Below are positions 1 to 12,545 of a stretch of 64,000 nt of DNA, piece by piece. Made by a program: the position numbers and the translations under genes. Origin of the DNA: Zygnema cylindricum (Eukaryota; Streptophyta; Zygnematophyceae; Zygnematales; Zygnemataceae); assembly GCA_037447655.1 (NCBI GenBank), contig JBBHKE010001966.1:99747-163746 (forward strand), given 5' to 3'. The number at the start of each line of letters is the position of its first letter. Within the stretch, counting starts at the first letter, position 1. The notes beneath the pieces are model-generated. The model was not told the origin of the DNA. It saw only the letters and a program-made list of their open reading frames with translations, and did no database searches.

Positions 1-3000
1 CAATTCTTGTTATCGTCAACTGTTTGTGTAATTTAGGTTGCAATTTTTATTATCGCTAACAGTTTGTGTAATTTAGGTCAGAATTTCTTGTTATCACTAA
101 CTTTTTTTGTAATTTAGGTAACAATGCTTGTTATCGCTAAAAGTTTGTGTAATTTAGGTCTTTATTATTGTTATCGCTAACAATTTGTGTAGTTTAAGTT
201 ATAATTCTTGTTATCGCTAACTGTTTGTGTAATGTAGGTAACAATTCTTGTTATTGCTAACTCTTTGGTTAACTTAGGTAACAATTTTTGTTATTGCTAA
301 CTGTTTATGTAACTAAGGTAATAATTCTTGTTATCGCTATTAGTTTTTGTAATTTAGGTATTAATTCTTGTTATCGCTAACAGTTTGTGTAATTTAGAAC
401 ACAATTCTTGTTATTTCTAACAATTTGTGTAGTTTAAGTTACAATTCTTCTTATTGCTAACAATTTGTGTAGTTTAAGTTATAATTCTTGTTATCGCTGA
501 CTGTTTGGTTAATTTAGGTAACAATTCTTGTTATCGCTAACTGTTTGTGAAATATTGGTCACAATTTTTGTTATCGCTAATAGTTTGTGTAAAGTAGGTA
601 ATAATTCTTGTTATCGCTAACCGTTTTTGTAATTTAGGTAACAATTCTTGTTATCGCTAACAATTTGTGTAGTTTAAGTTACAATTGTTGTTATTGCTAA
701 CAATTTGTGTAGTTTAAGTTACAATTCTTATTATCGCTAACAATTTGTGTAGTTTAATTACAATTCTTATTATCGCTAACAGTTTGTGTAGTTTAAGTTA
801 CAATTCTTATTATCGCTAACAGTTTGTGTAATTTACATAATAATTCTTGTTATCGCTTAATGTTTGGCTAATTTAGGTTATAATTTTTGTTATCGCTAAC
901 ATTTTGTGTAATTTAGGAAACAATTCTTGTTATGGCTAACAGTTTGTGTAATTTAGGTAACAATTCTTGTTATTGCTAATCGTTTGTGTAATTTAGGAAA
1001 CAATTTTTGTTATCGCTAACTGTTTGTGTAATTTAGGTAACAATTATTATTATTGCTTACTGTTTGGTTAACTTAGGTAACAATTCTTGTTATCGCTAAC
1101 CGTTTGTGTAATTAAGGAAACAATTCTTGTTATCGCTAACCGTTTGTGTAATTTAGGTCACAATTATTGTTATCGCTAACAATTTGTGTAGTGTAAGTTA
1201 CAATTCATGTTATCGCTAACAATTTGTGTAGTTTAAGTTACAATTTTTGTTATCGCAAACTGTTTATGTAATTTAGGTAACAATTCTTGTTATTCCTAAC
1301 TGTTTGGTTGACTTAGGTAACAATTCTTGTTATCGCTAACTGTTTGTGTAATTTAGGTAACAATTCTTGTTATCGCTAACTTTTTGCGTAATTTAGGTAA
1401 CAATTCTTGTTATTGCTAACAGTTTTTATAATTTAGGTAACAATTCTTGTTATCGCTAACAGTTTGTTTAATTTAGGTAGCAATTCTTGTTATCGCTAAC
1501 AGTTTGTGTAATTTAGGTAAGAATTTCTTGTTATCACAAACAGTTTTTGTAATTTAGGTAACAATTCTTGTTATCACTAACAGTTTGTGTAAATTAGGTC
1601 AGAATTCTTGTTATCGCTAACAATTTGTGTAGTTTAAGTTACAATTCTTGTTATGGCTAACAATTTATGTAGTTTAAGTTACAATTCTTGTTATCGCTAA
1701 CTGTTTGTGTAATTAACGTAACAATTTTTGTTATTCCTAACTGTTTGTGTAATTTAGGTCACAATTCTTGTTATCTCTAACAATTTGTGTAGTTTAAGTT
1801 ACAATTCTTGTTATCGCTAACAATTTGTGTAGTTTCAGTTACAATTCATGTTATCGCTAACAGTTTATGTAATTTAGGTAACAACTGTTGTTATCGTTAA
1901 CTATTTGTGTAATTTAGGTATTAATTCTTGTTATCGCTAACTGTTTGGTTAATTTAGGTAACAATTCTTGTTATTGCTAATAGTTTGTGTAATGTAGGTA
2001 AAAATTCTTGTTATCGCTAACCGTTTTTGTAAGTTAGGTAACAATTCTTGTTATAGCTAACAATTTGTGTAGTTTATGTTACAATTCTTGTTATCGCTAA
2101 CAATTTGTGTAGTTTAAGTTACAATTCTTGTTATCGCTAACAGTTTCTGTACGTTAGGTAACAATTCTTGTTATTGCTAACTGTTTGGTTATTCTTGTTA
2201 TCGCTAATTGTTTGTGTAATTTAGGTAACAATTCTTGTTATTGCTTACTGTTTCGTTAACTTAGGTAATAATTCTTGTTATCGCTAACCGTTTGTGTAAT
2301 TTAGTAAACAATTCTTGTTATCGCTAACTCTTTGTGTAATATGAGTAACAATTCTTGTTATCGCTAACAGTTTGTGTAATTTAGGTAAGAATTTATTGTT
2401 ATCACTAACAGTTTTTGTAATTTAGGTAACATTTCTTGTTATCACTAATAGTTTGTGTAATTTAGGTCACAATTATTGTTATCGCTAAAAATTTGTGTAG
2501 TTTAAGTTACAATTCATGTTATCGCTAACAATTTATGTAGTTTAAGTAACAACTTTTGTTATCGCTAACTGTTTATGTAATTTAGGTAACAATTCTTGTT
2601 ATTGCTAACTGTTTGGTTAACTTAGGTAACAATTCTTGTTATCGCTAAATGTTTGTGTAATTTAGGTAACAATTCTTGTTATCGCTAACTTTTTGTGTAA
2701 TTTAGGTAACTATTCTTGTTATCGCTAACATTTTGTGTAATTTAGGTCACAATTCTTGTTATCGCTAACTGTTTGTGTAATTTAGGTAGCAATTATTGTT
2801 ATCGCTAACAGTTTGTGTAATTTAGGTAAGAATTTATTGTTATCAGTAACAGTTTTTGTAATTTAGGTAACAATTCTTGTTATCACTAACAGTTTGTGTA
2901 AATTAGGTCAGAATTCTTGTTATTGCTAACAATTTGTGTAGTTTAAGTTACAATTCTTGTTATGGCTAACAATTTGTGTAGTTTAAGTTACAATTCTTGT

Positions 3001-6000
3001 TATCGCTAATTGTTTGTGTAATTAAGGTAACAATTCTTGTCATTGCTAACTGTTTGTGTAATTTAGGTAACAATTCTTGGTATCGCTAAGAGTTTGTGTA
3101 ATTTAGGTAACAATTTTTGTTATCGCTAACCGTTTGTGTAATTTAGGAAACAATTCTTATTATCGCTATCTGTTTGTGTAATTTAGGTAACAATTCTTGT
3201 TATCGCTAACAGTTTTTGTAATTTAGGTAACAATTCTTGTTATTGCTAACAGTTTGTGTAATTTAGGTCAGAATTCTTGTTATCGCTAACTGTTTTTGTA
3301 ATTTAGGTAGCAATTTTTGTTATCGCTAACAGTTTGTGTAATTTAGGTCAGAATTTCTTGTTATCACTAACAAGTTGTGTAGTTTAAGTTACAATTCTTG
3401 TTATCGCTAAGTGTTTCTATAATTTCGGTAACAATTCTTGTTATTGCTAACTGTTTGGTTAACTTAGGTAACAATTCTTGTTATCGCTAACAGTTTGTGT
3501 AATTTAGGTAACAATTCTTGTTATCACTAACAGTTTGTGTAATTTAGGTAAGAATTCTTGTTATCGCTAACAATTTGTGTAGTTTAGGTTACAATTCTTG
3601 TTATGGCTAACAATTTGTGTAGTTTAAGTTACAATTCTTGTTATCGCTAACTGTTTGTATAATTAAGGTAACAATTTTTGTTATTCCTAACTGTTTGTGT
3701 CATTTAGGTCACAATTCTTGTTATCTCTAACAATTTGTGTAGTTTAAGTTACAATTCTTGTGATCGCTAACAATTTGTGTAGTTTAAGTTACAATTCTTG
3801 TTATCGCTAACTGTTTGTGTAATTAAGGTAAAAATTCTTGTTATCGCTAACTATTTGGTTAATTTAGGTAACAATTTTTGTTATCGCTAACTGTTTGTGT
3901 AATTTAGGTAACAATTCTTGTTATCGCTAACAATTTGTGTAGTTTAAGTCACAATTCTTGTTATCGCTAACAATTTGTGTAATTTAAGTTACAATTCTTA
4001 TTATCGCTAACAATTTGTGTAGTTTAAGTTACAATTCTTATTATCGCTAACAGTTTGTGTAGTTTATGTTACAATTCTTGTTATCGCTAACAGTTTCTGT
4101 AATTTACATAACAATTCTTGTTATCGCTTAATGTTTGGTTAATTTAGGTAATAATTTTTGTTATCGCTAACATTTTGTGTAATTTAGGAAACAATTCTTG
4201 TGATCGCTAACTGTTTGTGTAATTTAGGTGAAAATTCTTGTTATCGCTAACAATTTGTGTAAGTTAGCTAACAATTCCTGTAAGCGCAAACAGTTTGTGT
4301 AATTTAGGAAACAATTTTTGTTATGGCTAACAGTTTGTGAAATTTAGGTAACAATTGTTATTATCCCTAACAATTTGTGTAATTTAGGTAACAATTCTTG
4401 TTATCGTTAACCGTTTGTGTAATTTAGGAAACAATTTTTGTTATTGCTAACTGTTTGTGTAATTTAGGTAACAATTCTTGTTCTTGCTTACTGTTTGGTT
4501 AACTTAGGTAACAATTCTTGTTATCGCTAACCGTTTGTGTAATTTAGTATACAATTCTTGTTATCGCTAACAGTTTGTGTAATTTAGGTCACAATTATTG
4601 TTATCGCTAACAATTTGTGTAGTTTAAGTTACAATTCATGTTATCGCTAACAATTTGTGTAGTTTAAGTTACAATTTTTGTTATCGCTAACTGTTTATGT
4701 AATTTAGGTTACAATTCTTGTTATTCCTAACTGTTTGGTTGACTTAGGTAACAATTCTTGTTATCGCTAACTGTTTGTGTAATTTAGGTAGCAATTCTTG
4801 TTATCGCTAACTTTTTGCGTAATTTAGGTAACAATTCTTGTTATCGCTAACAGTTTGTATAATTTAGGTAACAATTCTTGTTATCGCTAACAGTTTGTGT
4901 AATTTAGGTAGCAATTCTTGTTATCGCTAACAGTTTGTGTAATTTAGGTAAGAATTTCTTGTTATCACTAACAGTTTTTGTAATTTAGGTAACAATTCTT
5001 GTTATCACTAACAGTTTGTGTAAATTAGGTCAGAATTGTTGTTATCGCTAACAATTTGTGTAGTTTAAATTACAATTCTTGTTATGGCTAACAATTTATG
5101 TAGTTTAAGTTACAATTCTTGTTATCGCTAACTGTTTGTGTAATTAAGGTAACAATTTTTGTTATTCCTAACTGTTTGTGTAATTTAGGTCACAATTCTT
5201 GTTATCGCTAACAATTTGTGTAGGTTAAGTTACAATTATTGTTATGGCTAACAATTTGTGTAGTTTAAGTTACAATTCTTGTTATCGCTAACTGTTTGTG
5301 TAATTAAGGTAAAAATTCATGTTATCGCTAACTATTTGGTTAATTTAAGTAACAATTTTTGTTATCGCTAACTGTTTGTGTAATTTAGGTAACAATTCTT
5401 GTTATTGCTAATAGTTTGTGTAATGTAGGTAAAAAATCTTGTTATCGCTAACCGTTTTTGTAAGTTAGGTAACAATTCTTGTTATAGCTAACAATTTGTG
5501 TAGTTTAAGTTACAATTCTTGTTATCGCTAACAATTTGTGTAGTTTAAGTTACAATTCTTGTTATCGCTAAAAGTTTCAGTACGTTAGGTAACAATTCTT
5601 GTTATCGCTAACTGTTTGGTTATTCTTGTTATCGCTAACTGTTTGTGTAATTTAGGTAACAATTCTTGTTATTGCTTACTGTTTCGTTAACTTAGGTAAC
5701 AATTCTTGTTATCGCTAACCGTTTGTGTAATTTAGTAAATAATTATTGTTATCGCTAACTGTTTGTGTAATATAGGTAACAATTCTTGTTATCGCTAACA
5801 GTTTTTGTAATTTAAGGTAACAATTATTGTCATTGCTAACTGTTTGTGTAATTTAGGTAACAATTCTTGTTATCGCTAACTGTTAGGTTATTTTAGGTAA
5901 CAATTTTTGTTATCGCTAACAGTTTGTGTAATTTAGGAAACAATTCTTATTATCGCAATCCGTTTGTGTAATTTAGGTAACAATTCTTGTTATCGCTAAC

Positions 6001-6871
6001 AGTTAATGTAATTTAGGTCAGAATTCTTGTTATCGCTAACTATTTTTGTAATTTAGGTAGCAATTTTTGTTATTGTTAACAGTTTGTGTAATTTAGGTCA
6101 GAATTTCTTGTTATCACTAACAATTTGTGTAGTTTAAGTTACAATTCTTGTTATCGCTAAGTGTTTCTGTAATTTCGGTAACAATTCTTGTTATTACTAA
6201 CTGTTTGGTTTACTTAGGTAAAAATTTAAGTTATCGCTAACCGTTTGTGTAATTTAGTAAACAATTCTTGTTATCGCTTATAGTTTTTGTATTTAGGTAA
6301 GAATTTATGTTATCGCTTACATTTTGTGTAATTTAGGTAACAATTCTTGTTTTCGCTAAGTGTTTGTGTAATTTAGGAAACAATTTTTGTTATCGCTAGT
6401 TGTTTGTGTAATTTAGGAAAAAATTCTTGTTATCGCTAACAGTTTGTGTAATTTAGGTGAAAATTCTTGATATCGCTAACAATTTGTGTAAGTTAGGTAA
6501 CAATTCCTTTAAGCGCAAACAGTTTGTGTAATTTAGTAAACAATTCTTGTTATCGCTAACAGTTTTTGTAATTTAGGTAACAATTCTTGTTATCACTAAC
6601 AGTTTGTGTAAATTAGGTCAGAATTCTTGTTATCGCTAACTGTTTTTGTAATTTAGGTAGCAATTTTTGTTATCGCTAATAGTTTGTGTAATTTAGGTCA
6701 GAATTTCTTGTTATCACTAACAAGTTGTGTAGTTTAGTTTACAATTTTTGTTATCGCTAAGTGTTTCTGTAATTTCGGTAACAATTCTTGTTATTGCTAA
6801 CTCTTTGGTTAACTTAGGTAACAATTCTTGTTATCGCTAACAGTTTGTGTAATTTAGGTAGCAATTCTTGT
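1..6871. repeat. 40-bp tandem satellite array
   Basis: The whole interval is a head-to-tail array of a monomer of about 40 bp with the core TTGTTATCGCTAAC, then AGTTTGTGTAATTTAGGTAA. There are roughly 170 copies with 5-20% divergence. Variant monomers (AATTTGTGTAGTTTAAG type; TGTTTGGTTAACTTAGG type; GAATTTCTTGTTATCAC type with one extra base) recur in a fixed order, so the array has a higher-order structure. It stops at an assembly gap, so its true length is unknown. No coding potential. It could be a centromeric, pericentromeric or subtelomeric satellite; the sequence alone does not decide. Confidence 0.97.
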
Positions 6872-6881
6872 NNNNNNNNNN
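6872..6881. other. assembly gap (10 N)
   Basis: Ten Ns join the satellite to unrelated CT-rich sequence. Ten is a conventional placeholder length, so the real distance between the array and the rest of the window is unknown and the join may be a scaffold decision. Confidence 0.98.
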
Positions 6882-7990
6882 CCCCCTCCTTAATTGTCGC
6901 CCCCTAACGTTCGCTCTATCCCACTTCTTTTTCCTAGCCATCCTCAACTTTTTTCATTCAAGTTGTTTTGTTTTTTGTATCTTTCGTTTTATTATTTTTT
7001 ATTTGTTTGTTTCGATTTGCATTTCATTTATTTTGTTTGTGGTTGCTATTTTGTTTGTGGTTGCTAATTTGTTTGTCTATTTTTTGTTATGTTATTTGCA
7101 GTTGTGACGTACATTTCATTACCTCTACATTTGCAACAAAATGAGCATGAAAGTGAGGTTTAAAAGCAAAAGTTTTGAACGAGATGGAGAAAGTGAGGGA
7201 GGAGAGGAAAGAGGGAGGTGAGGAAAAAAAGGGAGTAGAGGTGAGAGAAGAAAGAGGGGAAAGAAAAAAAGAGTGATTTTAAAATAATGATAGTAAGAGT
7301 TGCATAGATTTTTAGTGTGTTTGGTTTTTTATTCGAAAAATGACAAAAGCAAATAGAATATGAAGATATCAGGAGTATTTTTTTATGATTTTACTAGGTT
7401 TTTACATCGGTATTTTTCCAAGATAGGTTTGTGTTTATTCTTATGTCAATTATTATTGTATTCGGTTACATAGTTATGGTTAAAATGTATATTTGCCAAT
7501 TTTTGTACTGTATTTTTGTGCCCCGTGAAAATAATATAAAAGAAAGCGATTTGTCAATTATGGTATTATTTTATGTTATCCACTTTTTTGTTTATGTGTT
7601 ATATTTGTGTTTTTTTGGTTTTGTATTCTATATATGCTTTTGATTTATGTTTATAAATTATGCTTTAAATTGTTAAAAAATTATGCTCCGATGTTATTTT
7701 GATAACGACATTTAAAAAAATATGGTATATGAGAATTATTTTACTAGCGAGATGAAAAAAGCAAAGACAATACAAAAAATTGACTGATGATTGTTGAATT
7801 TGAATTCGGTGGACAAAACTAAAGAAAAGCAGTGGTTGTTTTGTTTATTATTTCAGAAGAAAAAAATAAATCCGGAACACAATGTATTTTTGTATTAATA
7901 AATCTATAATACAATTGTCTGTGTAAAGACTACGCATGCTTCACATCACACAGAAGTATATTTATGGTATAGTCTTTTTAATATGGCTAT
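6882..7990. other. AT-rich intergenic DNA
   Basis: No credible gene. It is T-rich on the plus strand, with a short purine-rich patch at 7190-7275. Small reading frames here are low-complexity Phe/Ile/Val-rich strings and are not supported. Confidence 0.6.
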
Positions 7991-8026
7991 GTATGGCTTC
8001 TATTTATAATTGAGCTAAAGTTGTAT

Positions 8027-8180
8027 CGTTCAGCGACAACACATTTTCGTCGCTGAATGGTAAATTTTTTGTTTACCATCAGATTTACCATTCATCGACG
8101 AGACCTTCTCGTCGCTGAATTGTGGTGCCGAATTTGTAAATTTCAGCGACGGGACAGTCTCGTCGCTGGAGCAGTCTAAA
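8027..8180. repeat. Subterminal palindromic motif cluster (left)
   Basis: About six copies of TCAGCGACRA or its complement TCGTCGCTGA, arranged as facing pairs in 150 bp. Pairs such as 8091-8118 can form short hairpins. Such clusters near transposon ends usually bind the transposase; that role is inferred. Confidence 0.6.
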
Positions 8181-8572
8181 TGTCTGATCTGACCTAGCTA
8201 TGTACTGCATTCGTGGCCTAACGTGGAAAACAACATGAAACACATGATTCCCCAAACACATTGAAAACATCATTAGCATTCGATGTCATTCAAATTTTGT
8301 TCCAATCCATCATTTTCAGTATCAAACTCCAAAATGAAAATCAGAGAACGATACGATTATATTGAACTTACACGGAACAATTTATACGATTAACTTTGAT
8401 AAACGCTAAGTACAATTACCACACGAACCACGGAAAACTACTAACAAAAAATAAACACAAAAACACCTGTTCTATAATTTTATGCTAACCCCCATTCCCA
8501 CTTCACTAATTAAACCACTTTTTTATGAAAGGACTCTAAATTTTCGTTCTCCCATTCCGCTTCATGAAGGAC

Positions 8573-10209
8573 CTAATCCTCTCGAGTGTCGGCATCTTGA
8601 ATGCCTCGGACAAAGTCTCCTACCGATGTAGAAGGAATTGGCACCTCATCGCCTTCGAAATGGCATCGCCATTTCATGACGATGACTTGTAAATCCGGGG
8701 TGAGCATTTTCTCCTCCCATTTCCCGTCTTTCAATGACAAGCCGCACTGAATCATAACTTTACATGGGTAACCTATCCATTGATTTTCCTTCATTGCGTT
8801 GATTTGGCGAATTGAATCACGAGCCAACTTAAGGAAAAAAACCTTCTCGGGCGCGCGTAGCTTCCCGGACAAACCCTTGCCGCTCGGATGGGACCACTCA
8901 GGCTTCTCGATCCCATCCATTTTGCAATCCTCCCATTTCCGCGACCAAACCTCCTTAATTTTTGGAAATGGCGAAGGAGTCGGTGGGTTGCACAAGGTGA
9001 GGTGTGCAAGGAGGGAATAAATGAAGTATAGTCCTCTTGGCGAGTAATACTCGGCTCAACTCCTCGGAATTATTGTGACCGCCACAATTGTCGAGGAATA
9101 TTATTTTTTCGCGTCATTCGCGGTCTCTTTGGTAAGACCTCGGCTCTTCTATCCATTGCGGGAATACGGTTTTATCATTCTATCCTTTGGGGCCAGTTCG
9201 GTAGCAAACTCCAACAAATAGGAAAAAATAAAGGATAGGGGGAGGGGGTGAGTTACGTGAGGGGGAGAGAAAGAGGGAGAGGGAGAGGAGGCCGATAGGG
9301 GGCGGAGAAGGAGAGAAGGAGAGGGGAAACTCATATTTTCATAGAGAAGAATATGTAAAAAATATAGGAAAATAACGAAGATGCACAATATTTCAAAGAT
9401 TAAAATGTAATGAAACATACCCGATACATCGTCGGCAAGGCCCTTTATTGAGTTATTCCGACCGCGATTTGTGAATATTATCATTGGATTCTCGATTCGT
9501 GCATTCGCTCCTCCCGTGAGTCGTACCATCAATGTCATGGACTCTCCACCACCTGCAACGTCGGTGTATCTTACAACCTCGTCGCCGCGAAAGCCCAAAG
9601 TTTTCTTGCTGTCCATATTTATAATTAAGTGGGTTTCGTCCATGTTCTCCACCAAATCCTCGTTAAAACGACCTATTATCCACCAAAAAAGTATAAAAAC
9701 AAAAAAGAAAACAAAACACAAGTAAGTATAATGAAAAAAATGACATCGTTGGTTTACATTGTAGTCATCTTTAAAAAGTTAGGGGGTTACTAAAAAAACA
9801 AATGTCATTTTCACACTCGTTTCCTTCAGCAAGCACGGAAAAGATACTAAATAATAAACTTTATAAGATAAGAAACAACAAAGGGAAGGAAAATACTAGG
9901 CTTACCTGATAGAAATCCTCTTATTAATACGCCCATGTGATATGCCACAGTCCTCTCGATGTATAGTAGTTTGCCCTTTTGAGCTCGGGCGACAATGCTA
10001 TGCTTTTCGAAAAAGCATTCAATCCAGCGTCGAGTGATTCTAATGTCGATCACTTCACCATTGCCGTCAATAAATTCCGGCGCACCATTCTTCTTCATTT
10101 CGGCAATGATGTAATTAGCCATTTTACCTACAATTATAGTTGACATTTTCATGCCCGCCTTTTGGAATGTGAAGAATTCGTCCACTAAGTCATCGTGAAC
10201 CTTCGTCAC
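8573..10209 (-). pseudogene. DDE transposase, pogo/Tc1-mariner-like, frameshifted
   Basis: Minus-strand pieces read in order as a DDE transposase. 10209-9847 has a helix-turn-helix-like N-terminal part with ITRRWIECFFEKHSI. 9721-9430 carries NMDETH, the likely first catalytic Asp. 9150-9010 carries DNCGGHN, the likely second Asp, and QPTDSF, the likely third. 8995-8573 is the C-terminal part with KIKEVWSRKWEDCK. The pieces lie in different frames: there is a shift near 9100-9130 and another near 8975. A GA-rich insertion interrupts 9240-9330. The combination of an NMDET motif, DNC(G/S)GHN and QP.DSF is familiar from DDE_1/pogo-like transposases of plants and oomycetes; I assign the family from these motifs only. 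Inferred to be inactive. Confidence 0.72.
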
Positions 10210-10439
10210 CCATGGTAGCTCTTTCTAACCCCTTCTGGGTAACGCCTTCGTTACCACCACGCTCCTCCTTCCAAAACCCGAAGTAGATAAAGTGAGAGTA
10301 GTTTCCCTTATCCCTTTAAGTATCGCCACCCTTTCGACCCACCACCGCCTTCCCTTCTGGTACTCTGCAATCGGAGTAAAGAAAGGACAAAAATTAGTCA
10401 CTGAAAATCAACATAAAAAGCCATTACACTTTAAGAATC

Positions 10440-10740
10440 GCTTCAGCTACGAGGATTTGTCGTCGCCAAATTCAGCGACAACAAATCCTCGTCGCTAAAT
10501 CAGCGTCGACAGCTGGTCGTCGCTGAATTAGGCGACGACAATCTGTCGTCGCTAATTTACCAACGACCATTCGTCGCTGTATCGACGTTTAGCTGTAAAT
10601 AATAATTTTGGGAGAGTTATGGTTGAGCGAAGACTGAAATTTGTCGCTGCTTACGCACAAGGCGCTGTCGTTGCTATATTTAACAAACACGACAGATAAT
10701 AAAAAAACAATGTTAATTTGTAGGTTAGCGACGACAAAAT
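10440..10740. repeat. Subterminal palindromic motif cluster (right)
   Basis: At least nine copies of the TCGTCGCT(A/G)A motif or its complement lie between 10440 and 10600, with looser copies at 10635-10740. They mirror the cluster at 8.03-8.18 kb across the transposase pseudogene. Confidence 0.6.
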
Positions 10741-10799
10741 AAAAAGAGAAGGATAAATGAACAAATTCGGAAATCACAAACATACTGATTACCGCAAAT

Positions 10800-11760
10800 C
10801 TTTTTGAGACAACTCCCGTGTGAGCCTCGTCACTTGTTCTTGTTGGGCGGCCAATTGGTTAGTGAGTGCCTCAATTGTTCGTGGCCAATCCTCTTCTGTC
10901 GACGGTGGAAGGGGGCTAATCGGACACCGAACCCTTGGGGGCTAATCGGACACTGAACCCTTTGGATTTCGCATAGACGGGGTCGCCTCACTCGAAGATT
11001 TTGGAACTTTTGTAGAACCGAGGTACGAGCCGCTCGGAGAGCCATTACCTTGGGAGTTTTCCGACAATACTTGAGGACGGTGAATAGTTGGGGTTCCCAC
11101 GGATGGTGAAGCCGCAATAACGTGAGAACATTCACCCGAAAACCGCGGTTGTCGTGAACAATCCACGTATGTCGTGGATCCGTCGGATCGAATTGCCGTA
11201 TGTGGGCAAACGTCGAGCCTCCATCGTCACCGTCGATGAAAAGCCACGTCGGATTAGCGGGGACATCCGAGGGGGTGTCGAGAATTTCCGGGTGGGGATT
11301 TTCCCTCGGGTTAAGGGAACGCGGTTCACCATACCTCCAATGTTCCGGCCATTCGGCAACCGGAATGAAACTCTCGACCCGAGGCACAAAACTGCCCGTT
11401 TCCTCCTCTTCCGTGGGAGGAGGGAAAAACCAATCCGGATCTTGAACTCGGTATGGAGCTGGAGGACCCGGATTACCAAATACAATGCCTCTCTCCTTGT
11501 TCGGTGTGGGAGGCGCCTCGAGCACGTCGTCATCATCCCCGTATTCATCCTCTCGTTGTCGTTCCTTGCTATCTGGACTTTCCTCGTCGTCGGTGGTGGC
11601 CTCATCCACATCCTTTCATACCCGAATATCAGTGGGATTGTCTACTTCGGGGGTATGCTTCTCATCCGGCGGTTCCTCCCCTTCCACAATGCTCTCGTCG
11701 CTATAAGAAGTTGAGGGGACGTAATCCTCGTCGCTCCATCGACTAACTTTCTCTTTTCCT
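10800..11760 (-). pseudogene. Acidic, Pro-rich protein of possible transposon origin, broken
   Basis: The longest minus-strand frame (10830-11618, no ATG near its start) encodes an acidic, proline-rich protein with stretches such as DDEESPDSKERQREDEYGDDDD and WFFPPPTEEEE. A second minus frame supplies a better C-terminus: at 10800-10905 it reads TIEALTNQLAAQQEQVTRL, a probable coiled coil, and runs to a possible donor near 10798. The upstream stretch 11620-11760 continues in yet another frame with an acidic string (SDESIVEGEEPPDEKHTPEVD). The need to change frame means either unannotated introns or decay. It is much more GC-rich than its surroundings. Its position beside TCGTCGCT motifs suggests a transposon accessory protein, but I do not recognise the family. 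Confidence 0.4.
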
Positions 11761-12545
11761 AGTTTAATTTCCCTCCTCCTCTCTAACTTTATCCGTGCCT
11801 CACACCCTCCCCCCTCGCCTCTCTCATCAAAAACCCTATTTTACCTTATTATCCTCCTCATCCTCTGTACTCCTCCCCCCGCCTCATTTCCCTCCCCCTC
11901 CTCAACCGCCGCCTCTTTTCCCCTTCCTTTCTCATCTAATGCCACCCCTCCCCCCCCTCCCCCTCACTTTTGTCCTCCTCCTCCCTCTCATCAAAAATCC
12001 TATTTTTCCTTTTTATCCTCCTTCTCCTCCTCTCTACTCCTCCCCTCGCCTCACTCCATTCCCCCTCCTTAACCGTTGCATCTTTTCCTCTTTCTTCCTC
12101 ACCTTATGTCGCCCCTCCCTTCCCCCTCCCCCTCACTTTCGTCCTCCTCCTCCCTCTCATCAAAAATCTTATTTTTCCTTTTTATCCTCCTCCTCCTCTC
12201 TACTCCTCCCCCTGCCTCACTTCCCTCCGCCTCTTTAACCGTCGCCTCTTTTCCCATCTCTTCCTCACCTAATGTCGCGCCCCCCCCCCTCCCTCCCCAC
12301 TCAACGTTTTCTTTCCCACCCCCCACTCACCTTCGTCCTCTTCCTCTCTCTCATCAAAAACCCTAATTTTTCTTCGTATCCTCCTCCTCCTCTCTCATCC
12401 TCCCCCCGATTCAATTCCCTCCCCCTCCTCAATAGTCTCCTTTTTCCCCCTTCCTTCCTCACCATCTATCTCCTCCTCCCTACTCACCTCAACAGATGCT
12501 CCCTTTTCCTTCCCTTCACTCTTTCCTCCTTCCCATCATATGGCT
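11757..12545. repeat. CT-rich minisatellite, about 4 units of 164-194 bp
   Basis: A pyrimidine-rich block built from a repeated unit that contains CTCTCATCAAAAA followed by a C/T string. The unit start recurs at about 11821, 11985, 12154 and 12348. Open frames across it are an effect of the missing purines and are not genes. Confidence 0.85.

Larger units (their letters stand above)
8005..10595 (-). mobile_element. Degenerate TIR DNA transposon carrying a DDE transposase pseudogene
   Basis: Two clusters of short palindromic motifs (TCAGCGACGA and its complement TCGTCGCTGA) lie on either side of a minus-strand transposase pseudogene, at 8027-8180 and 10440-10600. The outermost sequences are imperfect inverted repeats: GAGCTAAAGTTGTATCG near 8012 and the complement of CAGCTAAACGTCGATAC near 10570-10590. 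This is the layout expected of a class II element with subterminal repeats. The exact ends and target-site duplication are not resolved. A further TCGTCGCT-type cluster at 10620-10740 could belong to a neighbouring element. Confidence 0.55.

Noticed and set aside
1-6871. CRISPR-like array.
   Set aside because: 40-bp monomers are directly adjacent with graded divergence; this is a satellite.
8791-9020. Plus-strand frame opposite the transposase.
   Set aside because: Shadow of the minus-strand transposase exon.
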